Part shown: positions 7,508-14,019 of the stretch, piece by piece
How the letters are laid out: every line of letters begins with the position of its first letter
How positions within the stretch are numbered: position 1 is the stretch's first letter
Virus record (IMG/VR): IMGVR_UViG_3300042923_001459
Location: 1-64,000 of that record
Reading direction: 5' to 3' (one strand)
Origin: a virus
Length of the DNA: 64,000 nucleotides
Translations under genes and position numbers: made by a program
The notes under the pieces: generated by a model
The model's database searches: none
What the model saw: the letters and a program-made list of their open reading frames with translations, nothing else
Told to the model about the DNA's origin: nothing

Positions 7508-8306
7508 AAGTAATTATGTGTAAGTTCGTATTAACAGAGTTGACAGAAACTTGATTTCCATCAATAACTAAACCATGTAGCAATCCGCCAAATACTGCTC
7601 CACCATCAATACCAATTTTAGTTTTGCAAGGAGAAAGCCAAACATTATTTTTGTATTTATCATGATGAAGATTTCTTGTTGGTGTATGACCAAAAACAAA
7701 GTTTTTTCCCGTTTCATTTTTCATATGGTGAAATGGAGTACGAATCCATCGAAATTCACTTTCATCCGTTTTTTTCCAATCATCATAAGCAAGATTGACT
7801 CCCGCATGCACACAAACAAAATTTTTCCACTCAAAATAATTTGGTAAACTTCTAATGAAATCTACCTCATCAGGAAAATTATTCTTAATGTAATTAGCAT
7901 TTCGACTTGGTAAATATTTGTATGCATTATTACTATTTTCTTCACTGTAAAAAGAATTAATAGTTTTATCTCCACCATTTGAGACATACCAAATGCTCGT
8001 ACTATTTCCAGCTTCCTCATAAAAGTTTATAATTGATTCATTTTCTTGCCACTTAGAAAACCATACATCTTCTGGATTGTCAAGCCATTCTAAAAACATT
8101 GCTTCATGATTTCCACCAAGAGCAACCGCTCCATATTTTTCATGAAGATCTTTAACTAAATGAATAGCGCCATAAGAATCGTGTCCTCTATCTATATAAT
8201 CCCCAACAAATACTAGGCGTTCAGAATCTGGGTTCCATTTAGTAAGTAATTTATTTAACATATTTAATTGACCGTGAACGTCTCCAACAACAAACAATTT
8301 ATCCAT
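7506..8306 (-). CDS. PPP-family serine/threonine protein phosphatase
   Basis: A 266-aa protein with the PPP metal-binding series GDVHGQ (8-13), GDYIDRG, GNHEAMF, HAGVN and GHTPTRN in order. It resembles bacterial and lambda-type PPP phosphatases acting on phosphoproteins; a symmetrical diadenosine tetraphosphatase is the main alternative. It follows CPIC copy 8 by a few bases in the same operon, so it is co-expressed with the expanded family. It could reset host kinase signalling (inference). Confidence 0.83.
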   Translation of the reverse strand: MDKLFVVGDVHGQLNMLNKLLTKWNPDSERLVFVGDYIDRGHDSYGAIHLVKDLHEKYGAVALGGNHEAMFLEWLDNPEDVWFSKWQENESIINFYEEAGNSTSIWYVSNGGDKTINSFYSEENSNNAYKYLPSRNANYIKNNFPDEVDFIRSLPNYFEWKNFVCVHAGVNLAYDDWKKTDESEFRWIRTPFHHMKNETGKNFVFGHTPTRNLHHDKYKNNVWLSPCKTKIGIDGGAVFGGLLHGLVIDGNQVSVNSVNTNLHIIT

Positions 8307-8314
8307 AATATCAC

Positions 8315-8626
8315 CTATTTTGTCATTATTTTTATTAAGTACCTGTCATTTTCTTTCCAATATTGAATTTGCTTAATTATTTCTTTCTTTACAGCCTTTT
8401 TCTTTTTTCTAGAATAGATAGTTTTTAATGAATACTTTTTATTGAAAATAAAAAAGTCAATTTGACTATATATTTTCTTGCCATATGACCGCATTGAGAC
8501 AGAACCATAACACTTATTAATACAAAATGACGGAACAAGAGTTCCTGGTTTAAATCTACAACTATAAGTACTTAATAATTTTGATTTACAAATAGGACAT
8601 TTTCTATCTCTATAATAAAGATCCAT
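8315..8626 (-). CDS. CPIC/YWKEN family protein, copy 8
   Basis: A 103-aa member with C10, C13, C35 and C39 plus C23, giving one of the longest gaps between the two Cys pairs. The middle is very basic (YSRKKKKAVKKE). It ends YWKENDRYLIKIMTK. The PPP phosphatase follows it in the operon. Confidence 0.85.
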   Translation of the reverse strand: MDLYYRDRKCPICKSKLLSTYSCRFKPGTLVPSFCINKCYGSVSMRSYGKKIYSQIDFFIFNKKYSLKTIYSRKKKKAVKKEIIKQIQYWKENDRYLIKIMTK

Positions 8627-8631
8627 CGCGC

Positions 8632-8886
8632 CTATACTCCCATCATCTTTGTGAGATATCTTTCATCTTGCTTCCAATATTTAATTTCATCCATAATTTT
8701 AGCTTCATCTCTAAACATATTAAAGCAAACTTTATCTTCGTCAAAAAAGTGTATGAATACCTCATCAACTGTGAAACATCTATTCTCACAATAACTGAAA
8801 TCTACAAATCTACTTGGATCATTACATGTAATTTTACCATCACATATTGGACATTTATGTATGAATAGATTAAAAACTTTAACCAT
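8632..8886 (-). CDS. CPIC/YWKEN family protein, copy 9
   Basis: An 84-aa member starting MVKVFNLFIHKCPIC (C12, C15, C33, C37, extra C21) and ending YWKQDERYLTKMMGV. Its ATG overlaps the end of copy 10. Confidence 0.84.
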   Translation of the reverse strand: MVKVFNLFIHKCPICDGKITCNDPSRFVDFSYCENRCFTVDEVFIHFFDEDKVCFNMFRDEAKIMDEIKYWKQDERYLTKMMGV

Positions 8887-9211
8887 TTGTCATTATCCTC
8901 ATTAAATATTTTTCGTCTTGTTTCCAATAAACTATCTCACTTCTTACAGCATCTTCGACACTTCTCAACTCATCTTTTGACATTGTTTTATTAATTGTGT
9001 ATAATTGGCCAGAAAGTAATTCAAAATAATTAGTACTTTCACTACCATTGATTATCTTCTTAGTTTTTTCACTAACAAACATATGTGAAAAACAAACGTT
9101 TGGACAAATATACCAATACCCTGCACCTTTTCTATAAACAGAAAAACTGGATTTATCTATTAATCTACTATCACAAATAGGACATGCATCATCACAATAA
9201 ATATTTATCAT
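8879..9211 (-). CDS. CPIC/YWKEN family protein, copy 10
   Basis: A 110-aa member with the MINIYCDDACPIC leader; C10, C13, C36 and C40. An aromatic GYWYIC stretch precedes the CxNxC. It ends YWKQDEKYLMRIMTNG. Coupled with copies 9 and 11. Confidence 0.85.
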   Translation of the reverse strand: MINIYCDDACPICDSRLIDKSSFSVYRKGAGYWYICPNVCFSHMFVSEKTKKIINGSESTNYFELLSGQLYTINKTMSKDELRSVEDAVRSEIVYWKQDEKYLMRIMTNG

Positions 9212-9212
9212 A

Positions 9213-9491
9213 TTAAATACCCATCATCTTAGTAAGATACCTTTCGTCTTTTCTCCAATAACAAACAATATCAATTATATTTTCGTAATCCTTTGAAGCT
9301 ACCCCCATAAAATCTCCATAAATGAAAATAGCTGCACTTCTCTCCTCTTCGCCAATATAAATAATAGAATAGCAATTGTTTGCACATTTAACATCTATAT
9401 TGACAGAGCCTTCATATGTGGTTGTACTCATTGTGCTTTTACAAATTGGACATATATTATCTTTGCATAGAATAATATCTAGCACTTTCAC
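9213..9491 (-). CDS. CPIC/YWKEN family protein, copy 11 (GTG start)
   Basis: A GTG at 9489-9491 follows CCGGAGG, and the TAA of the RNase H-like gene lies between them. A longer reading would overlap that gene by about 60 bp. The 92-aa product has C14, C17, C36 and C40, and the end YWRKDERYLTKMMGI. Confidence 0.8.
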   Translation of the reverse strand: MKVLDIILCKDNICPICKSTMSTTTYEGSVNIDVKCANNCYSIIYIGEEERSAAIFIYGDFMGVASKDYENIIDIVCYWRKDERYLTKMMGI

Positions 9492-9492
9492 T

Positions 9493-9957
9493 TTACGCCT
9501 CCGGATATACATCTTTCCAAATAAAATCTCTATGTTCCCATCCTTGCACAATGTATTTTCTTGATAAGAAATGAGCCCTTAAATTATGACTCACAGGAAT
9601 AACATTCAACTTAAAGGATTTAAATTTCTTTAAGTTATTAGCAATCATAAAGACATTACTTTTTTCTAGTCCAATAGGAATAGCATCCTTTTTAACAATG
9701 TGTTTGTTGTATATTTTGGTAACTCTATCGTGAACTTCTTTAGAATTGAAATTGATTTCAACATTTTCCGCACCAATTTCAACTAAACGATCAACAACTA
9801 CCTTTAATGCTAATACGTGTTGACGTAATGATTTTTCTGCATCTTCAACTTGAACTACATTCTCCTCAATAAATTTGCCATTTTTGAAAATCAAGTAAGA
9901 AACTGCAGATTTCTCTCCCTTTAAAGAACCTGTGCAATAAGCTGTATATAAACTCAT
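9493..9957 (-). CDS. RNase H-like fold protein, probably catalytically degenerate
   Basis: A 154-aa protein from MSLYTAYCTGS (ATG at 9957 after GGAGGATG). The opening YCTGSLKGEKSAVSYLIF resembles the first strand of RNase HI (Y-T-D-G-S), but the metal-binding Asp would be Thr. The rest, with a central helix QHVLALKVVVDRLVEIG and a late VSHNLRAHFLSRKYI (compare the His loop of RNase HI), fits the fold loosely. It is embedded between CPIC copies 11 and 12. The assignment is weak. Confidence 0.45.
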   Translation of the reverse strand: MSLYTAYCTGSLKGEKSAVSYLIFKNGKFIEENVVQVEDAEKSLRQHVLALKVVVDRLVEIGAENVEINFNSKEVHDRVTKIYNKHIVKKDAIPIGLEKSNVFMIANNLKKFKSFKLNVIPVSHNLRAHFLSRKYIVQGWEHRDFIWKDVYPEA

Positions 9958-9958
9958 A

Positions 9959-10219
9959 TTATACATCCTCCATCAGTTTTATTAAGTATCTATCATTTTC
10001 TTTCCAATAATTTATCTTTGCATCAACATCTCGATGATATTCTCTCCATTGTTCATTGTCGTATGTGTAGTGAGCGTGAAACTCTTCATAAAAAATAACT
10101 GTCATGGTTGAACCGTAAGCAAATTCATAATAGTAACATCTGTTCGGACAAGCTTCCGAGTTTTCATCGTTATCACCTGTTTGTTTCATTTTGGCTTCAC
10201 AAATTGGACATTTAGACAC
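9959..10219 (-). CDS. CPIC/YWKEN family protein, copy 12
   Basis: An 86-aa member read from the second GTG (10219), which has AGGTG six bases upstream; a GTG at 10228 is the alternative. C4, C7, C24 and C28, ending YWKENDRYLIKLMEDV. Its middle (AYGSTMTVIFYEEF, HYTYDNEQ) closely matches copy 18, about 8.5 kb away. Confidence 0.82.
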   Translation of the reverse strand: MSKCPICEAKMKQTGDNDENSEACPNRCYYYEFAYGSTMTVIFYEEFHAHYTYDNEQWREYHRDVDAKINYWKENDRYLIKLMEDV

Positions 10220-10220
10220 A

Positions 10221-10550
10221 TTATTCACCTACCATTATTTTTGCTAAGTATCTATCATTTGCCTTCCAATAAGACACTCGTTCTAAGAACTTTTTCATAT
10301 CTTCATCAAATTTCTTTTGTCTTTCGTAATCTCTTGGTTGAATTGGATGCCATTGTAAAAGCGCTTCTTTATATAACTCTAAGAGAAAATATTCTTCTCC
10401 AAAAATTTTAACACTTACATTTTCACCCTGTGGATCAACATCATATGTAACACAACCATTGCTACACCAAAGATCAGTAGCTCCATCATATTCCGAATTT
10501 AACTCCTTACTGCAAATAGGACAAACATGATAATTGTAATCAAATTTCAT
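10221..10550 (-). CDS. CPIC/YWKEN family protein, copy 13
   Basis: A 109-aa member from MKFDYNYHVCPIC (ATG at 10550 after GGTGATTAAA); C10, C13, C29 and C33 with Val after the last Cys instead of Tyr or Phe. It ends YWKANDRYLAKIMVGE. It heads a seven-gene minus-strand operon through to the PPP phosphatase. Confidence 0.84.
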   Translation of the reverse strand: MKFDYNYHVCPICSKELNSEYDGATDLWCSNGCVTYDVDPQGENVSVKIFGEEYFLLELYKEALLQWHPIQPRDYERQKKFDEDMKKFLERVSYWKANDRYLAKIMVGE

Positions 10551-10579
10551 TTTAATCACCGTCTTTAATTTTTTTTATT

Positions 10580-10608
10580 ATTTTATGAAAGATTGTATAT
10601 TATGTAAA
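10580..10608 (-). promoter_or_regulatory. Sigma-A-like promoter, TTTACA-17-TAAAAT
   Basis: Minus strand: TTTACA (10603-10608), 17 bp, TAAAAT (10580-10585), upstream of copy 13. It faces away from the regulator gene at 10712, with the palindrome at 10635-10662 between the two starts. Confidence 0.6.
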
Positions 10609-10634
10609 CACAATTTCTTTACCCATTTCTTAAC

Positions 10635-10662
10635 AAAAAATATTACAAAGGTAATATTTTTT
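10635..10662. promoter_or_regulatory. Perfect 12-bp inverted repeat, probable operator
   Basis: AAAAAATATTAC-AAAG-GTAATATTTTTT: both arms match perfectly. It lies between divergent genes, close to both promoters, so an operator is more likely than a terminator. The ribbon-helix-helix protein encoded next to it is the obvious ligand (inference). Confidence 0.65.
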
Positions 10663-10711
10663 ATATACTTATTGTATATAGATTACAAATAACATTCGTG
10701 GAGGTTTTAAA

Positions 10712-11170
10712 ATGTCAAAATATGACGTTGTACTAAATATTAAATTAGATCAAGAGCTAAAATCAGCAATAGAAAAATTTGCAGAAGAATATGACGTTAC
10801 TTCATCTTCTGTAGTAAGAAGTATACTAAAACAACACTTTAATAAGGTTGATAATTTAAATGAAAAACAGACATACTATTACGATCACTTACTTCAAGAA
10901 ATCATTAATAATCAAGATCAAATTAATGATGTTGAATTTCAATCCAGCTTTGGCAAAAATCCATTAGTTAAAGTTGTTAAAGTCGGAAAACAAGAAGAAA
11001 AGAAAAATCAAATGTTAATAAGCAGAATAGAAGCTTTAGAAAATAGTTTCACAAAATACGTGCCAGCCACATATTCTTTAGCAAAAGATAGACATGAAGG
11101 TATCGTAGCTGGAGATTTGGAAATTGCTAGCGAAATAATAAAAAGAGAAAGGAAAAAAGGAGTGGAGTAA
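10712..11170 (+). CDS. Ribbon-helix-helix transcriptional regulator
   Basis: A 152-aa plus-strand gene with a GGAGG site. Residues 1-45 (YDVVLNIKLDQELKSAIEKF, then SSSVVRSILKQHF) have the strand-helix-helix pattern of CopG/Arc-type DNA-binding proteins. The rest is a charged, probably coiled-coil region. It is divergent from the CPIC copy 13 operon with a palindrome between. It probably represses itself, the neighbouring operon, or both. Confidence 0.75.
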   Translation: MSKYDVVLNIKLDQELKSAIEKFAEEYDVTSSSVVRSILKQHFNKVDNLNEKQTYYYDHLLQEIINNQDQINDVEFQSSFGKNPLVKVVKVGKQEEKKNQMLISRIEALENSFTKYVPATYSLAKDRHEGIVAGDLEIASEIIKRERKKGVE

Positions 11171-11187
11171 AATCCATTCCCTTTTTA
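11150..11187. terminator. Terminator between convergent genes
   Basis: AAAAAGGAGTGGA / TCCATTCCCTTTTT imperfect stem overlapping the regulator stop codon, with A- and T-tracts on both sides. Confidence 0.6.
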
Positions 11188-11192
11188 TCTTA

Positions 11193-11543
11193 TTATTTGA
11201 TTTTATATTTTTTTCTAAGTCCTTCTAATTCATTAGAGTATTTCATTTTATTGGAAACTTCATTGTCTTCTAGTTTCTTCATGTCTTTTAATTTTGTTTT
11301 CAAACGATAAACTTCAGATTCAGCCTTAGATAATTCTTCTTTCAGCAATTGTTCTTGTTGAGCATCTTCGCATGAACAGAAATAAATAATCTCCTCATCC
11401 CATCTATTGTTGTGAGAACATCCAACATCCTTACGTTGCGCCTTCTGTCCACAATACGAACAATAATGAACTTCAACGTGTGAAGAAAAACTAAACATGC
11501 CTGGTTCATACTCATTAAAGGTAAATGTTGATGTACTTTTCAT
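11193..11543 (-). CDS. Zinc-ribbon plus coiled-coil protein
   Basis: A 116-aa protein. The middle has CSYCGQKAQRKDVGCSH and later FCSCED, a Cys/His pattern suited to zinc binding. The C-terminal third is a heptad-like coiled coil (EQLLKEELSKAESEVYRLKTK). It is not related to the CPIC/YWKEN family: the spacing differs and it lacks the C-terminal signature. Role unknown. Confidence 0.65.
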   Translation of the reverse strand: MKSTSTFTFNEYEPGMFSFSSHVEVHYCSYCGQKAQRKDVGCSHNNRWDEEIIYFCSCEDAQQEQLLKEELSKAESEVYRLKTKLKDMKKLEDNEVSNKMKYSNELEGLRKKYKIK

Positions 11544-11564
11544 AAAATCTCTCCCTATGTTTGA

Positions 11565-11587
11565 TATTATATTGTATATATTTAGTG
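11565..11587 (-). promoter_or_regulatory. Candidate phage promoter (CTAAATA...ATATAAT type)
   Basis: On the minus strand CACTAAATATATACAATATA, just upstream of the 11543 gene. Confidence 0.45.
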
Positions 11588-11610
11588 AATAAGTTTGAAA
11601 TGAAATAAAA

Positions 11611-11636
11611 AAGAAACAGACTTATGTCTATTTCTT
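11611..11636 (-). terminator. Rho-independent terminator
   Basis: Minus strand AAGAAATAGAC-ATAA-GTCTGTTTCTT followed by TTTTATTTC, after the ParB-like gene. Confidence 0.75.
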
Positions 11637-11653
11637 CATAACGCCTATATTGT

Positions 11654-12118
11654 TCAATCAGTGTGTTGTTTTGCAATTTTATAAAGTCTACTAATAGACA
11701 CACTTGCCGTTTTGCCAGGCTCTACATTTAATTTCTTTTCATGCATTTCTTCATCCCACGGACCGTCGTCCCCGACATCTGACGCAACATAAGCTTTTAT
11801 TTTATCTTTACCAGCTTTTTGGAATCCCAATGTGCGATGATATCCATCAGCCACCTGATAACGACCAGTTGATTGTTTAACAAGTACTACTGGATCCATC
11901 TTTTGACCATCTTGAACAGCTTTTGCTATACCATTAACCTTACCCATATTACGACCACCCGGACGACGTGACATGTTAATGTCTGAGAGCTTTATTGTCT
12001 TTAAACTCCAATTAGCCTTCTTTACCCAACCAAGAACATCCTTCGGATAATGCTCTTTTAATTTATTGTATACTTCACTTTGCAAATCTTTGCTTGACTT
12101 CTTAATCAATCTGCTCAT
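11654..12118 (-). CDS. ParB/sulfiredoxin-like domain protein
   Basis: A 154-aa protein. KLSDINMSRRPGGRN, then VNGIAKAVQDGQKMDPVVLVK and YQVADGYHRTLGFQKAGK, form the ParB-like nuclease/CTPase core with its G-x-H-R motif (DGYHR, about residue 95). No HTH domain is present, so it is a stand-alone ParB-fold domain rather than a partition protein. The N-terminus MSRLIKKSSKDLQ resembles the RLKKIA-type tag of the virion-module proteins, hinting that it may be packaged (inference). Good AGGAGG site. Confidence 0.7.
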   Translation of the reverse strand: MSRLIKKSSKDLQSEVYNKLKEHYPKDVLGWVKKANWSLKTIKLSDINMSRRPGGRNMGKVNGIAKAVQDGQKMDPVVLVKQSTGRYQVADGYHRTLGFQKAGKDKIKAYVASDVGDDGPWDEEMHEKKLNVEPGKTASVSISRLYKIAKQHTD

Positions 12119-12131
12119 TTTAACTTTCCTC

Positions 12132-12626
12132 CTACTTGTTTCTTCTCTTTTGTTCTACTTCACTAATCATTCTTAATATCTTTTTAGCAAACATCTTTTG
12201 TCCCTCATTAATATATCTATCCTCAATGTCAATAGCGCGTTCATTCTTTATGTCAGTTAGTTCTTCTTCAATGAACTTCTTAAACACAGTAAAGTCAAAA
12301 TCGCTTGCTTCTCTTTGTCTAAACATACCTTGAGTTCTTTCAATCTCTTTAAGTATTTTTTCTTCAATATACCTTTCGATATCATCTTCAAAAGGATCTT
12401 CATAGTTTTTAGTTGTCTCAGCATATTTGTCTGTTTCATTACTAACCAAAACAACAGGATTGTTCTCATTATTAATTAAAAATCTATTCAAGAAAAAACC
12501 ATCCTTAGAATAAGCATTATGTAGCATGGAATGCTCTCCCTCAAATGAATTGTTTTTTCTATTGTAAGCATTCAAATAGGTGAACGTCTTACTTACATCG
12601 GATAAAATAATATATGTTTTACGCAA
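12132..12626 (-). CDS. Hypothetical protein
   Basis: A 164-aa charged, mostly helical protein with the distinct N-terminus MRKTYIILSDVSKTFTYLNA. It is directly upstream of the ParB-like gene (13-bp gap) and so probably co-transcribed with it. No family recognised. Confidence 0.65.
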   Translation of the reverse strand: MRKTYIILSDVSKTFTYLNAYNRKNNSFEGEHSMLHNAYSKDGFFLNRFLINNENNPVVLVSNETDKYAETTKNYEDPFEDDIERYIEEKILKEIERTQGMFRQREASDFDFTVFKKFIEEELTDIKNERAIDIEDRYINEGQKMFAKKILRMISEVEQKRRNK

Positions 12627-12698
12627 TCAGATTACCTCCTACACTATTTAAAAAATAGTAAATTAAGTAATCTGAACTATATTACATCAAACAAAATA

Positions 12699-12722
12699 AA
12701 AAGGAGTAGATTTCTCCACTCC
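12699..12722 (-). terminator. Rho-independent terminator
   Basis: Minus strand GGAGTGGAGAAATCTACTCC then TTTTTATTTT, ending the operon of CPIC copies 16-15-14. Confidence 0.75.
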
Positions 12723-13015
12723 TAATCACTTATGATTTTTATCAAATATCTGTCGTTTTCTTTCCAATACTCAATGCGTTCTCTAATTTGAGTCTCTTGT
12801 TTTCTGTATTTTGTTTCTCCATCACGCTTAACTAGATTAAAATAACCTTTATTTCCATCTAAATTTACAATAATAGAAACATCGCTTCCGCTGACTTCAT
12901 TATATCCAAATGTATAACAACCGTTTACACAATTAGTTGCCATAGATTCAACATCAAACTTTACCCTACCATCGCATATTGGACATTTTTTATTCTGCAT
13001 ATAAATATCAATCAT
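12722..13015 (-). CDS. CPIC/YWKEN family protein, copy 14
   Basis: A 97-aa member whose leader MIDIYMQNKK lacks the usual fifth Cys; C11, C14, C29 and C33 remain. It ends YWKENDRYLIKIISD. Last gene of its operon. Confidence 0.85.
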   Translation of the reverse strand: MIDIYMQNKKCPICDGRVKFDVESMATNCVNGCYTFGYNEVSGSDVSIIVNLDGNKGYFNLVKRDGETKYRKQETQIRERIEYWKENDRYLIKIISD

Positions 13016-13017
13016 AA

Positions 13018-13302
13018 TTATTTTGACAATAGATTCAATAAATATCTATCATCTTGCCTCCAGTACTCAATTTTCTTCTTGATGCTTTTTCTATCTAAAT
13101 ACTTTACAATAAAATTGTCGTCATCCCAAATAGAAGCAACCTTTTCATCAAACACATAGTAATCTATATATCCATATCCACCATACGTGGTATAACAACC
13201 ATTTCTACAAATTTTATTGCTACCATTATACCATGTCATTTCAGATTCACAAACCGGACAACAGTACTCAAAATTCTTAAATTTTTTCTTATTCACCGAC
13301 AA
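13018..13302 (-). CDS. CPIC/YWKEN family protein, copy 15 (CPVC variant)
   Basis: A 94-aa member in which CPIC has become CPVC (C15, C18) with an adjacent C14; the second pair is C32 and C36. It ends YWRQDDRYLLNLLSK. The start is TTG at 13302 or GTG at 13296; both lie near GAGGATAA. Confidence 0.82.
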   Translation of the reverse strand: MSVNKKKFKNFEYCCPVCESEMTWYNGSNKICRNGCYTTYGGYGYIDYYVFDEKVASIWDDDNFIVKYLDRKSIKKKIEYWRQDDRYLLNLLSK

Positions 13303-13570
13303 TTATCCTCATTAAATATTTGTCATTCTCTTTCCAATAATTAATTTTGTCAATTATCTTTTTCTTTTGTGTCTTAGTACTAAAATAAGTTTCTTCCTCA
13401 TTATCTTCATCATAAAATATAGAAACAGCATACCCGTTTGAAATATCGCTCCTGTATATCTCATAACATTTGTTTACGCATACAGAATCAAATTTGTAAA
13501 AATCACTTACAACAATATTTGATTCGCATATTGGACATTTTCTATTTTTACAATAAATGTCAATTTCCAT
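13289..13570 (-). CDS. CPIC/YWKEN family protein, copy 16
   Basis: A 93-aa member from MEIDIYCKNRKCPIC (ATG at 13570 inside the end of the 13560 gene, after GAGAAGG). A 42-residue longer reading upstream would overlap that gene heavily and is rejected. C12, C15, C31 and C35. From the second Cys pair onwards it is strikingly similar to copy 17, on the far side of the tail-spike genes. Confidence 0.85.
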   Translation of the reverse strand: MEIDIYCKNRKCPICESNIVVSDFYKFDSVCVNKCYEIYRSDISNGYAVSIFYDEDNEEETYFSTKTQKKKIIDKINYWKENDKYLMRIIVGE

Positions 13571-13874
13571 CTTTCTCAACCTTCTCTTTAAAGGTGTCAC
13601 ATTGGCAATACTTACATCCACATGGATAGTTGTTTTCGTAACTATCAAAATGTCTATAATAAACATGATTACACTCACAAACTCTATTATCTCCATAATG
13701 CGGATTGTATTTTCTATTTTTACTTATCTCAATAGCACTAATATAAGGAGCTTCTTTTACATCTTCAACCAAATGTAAACAATCACATTCTTCCAAATCC
13801 TTCAACAACTGCTCTTTAGTTATATTCTTAAAATAATCGTCAAGTTGTTTCATTAGTATCTTTTCATCCCACAT
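13560..13874 (-). CDS. Cys/His-rich hypothetical protein
   Basis: A 104-aa protein from MWDEKILMKQLDDYF (ATG at 13874, nine bases after AAGGTGG; an ATG at 13880 is possible). The C-terminal half, CECNHVYYRHF then CGCKYCQC, can bind one or two metal ions. It lacks the CPIC/YWKEN signature. It heads the operon of copies 16-14. Confidence 0.6.
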   Translation of the reverse strand: MWDEKILMKQLDDYFKNITKEQLLKDLEECDCLHLVEDVKEAPYISAIEISKNRKYNPHYGDNRVCECNHVYYRHFDSYENNYPCGCKYCQCDTFKEKVEKDGN

Positions 13875-13894
13875 ATTCATCTACCACCTTTTAA

Positions 13895-13915
13895 TTATAT
13901 TATATATATTTAGTT
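13895..13915 (-). promoter_or_regulatory. Candidate phage promoter (CTAAATA...ATATAAT type)
   Basis: On the minus strand AACTAAATATATATAATATA, 15-20 bp upstream of the ribosome-binding site of the 13874 gene. Best match among the four copies of this element. Confidence 0.5.
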
Positions 13916-13955
13916 GGCAAACTTGAACAGAATCTAAATAGAAATATATGAAGTC

Positions 13956-13974
13956 ACATGAAATATAAAATATT
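13956..13974 (+). repeat. Upstream 19-bp direct repeat, copy A
   Basis: ACATGAAATATAAAATATT, present again at 15971-15989 at the same place relative to the second tail-spike promoter. Confidence 0.8.
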
Positions 13975-14001
13975 GCAACTAGAAATAACATCATAGATAA
14001 T
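13973..14001 (+). promoter_or_regulatory. Promoter of first tail-spike gene
   Basis: TTGCAA (13973-13978), 17 bp, GATAAT (13996-14001), 18 bp before the start codon region. The second spike gene has TTGCAC with the same 17-bp spacing. Confidence 0.55.
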
Positions 14002-14019
14002 ATAAATAGAGGTGATTTT

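Noticed and set aside
10635-10662. Reading the 12-bp palindrome as a rho-independent terminator
   Set aside because: It lies between divergent genes, so no transcript would end there; an operator is more likely.
13571-13696. Longer N-terminus for CPIC/YWKEN copy 16
   Set aside because: It would overlap the 13560-13874 gene by over 100 bp, and the family start MEIDIYC has its own ribosome site.
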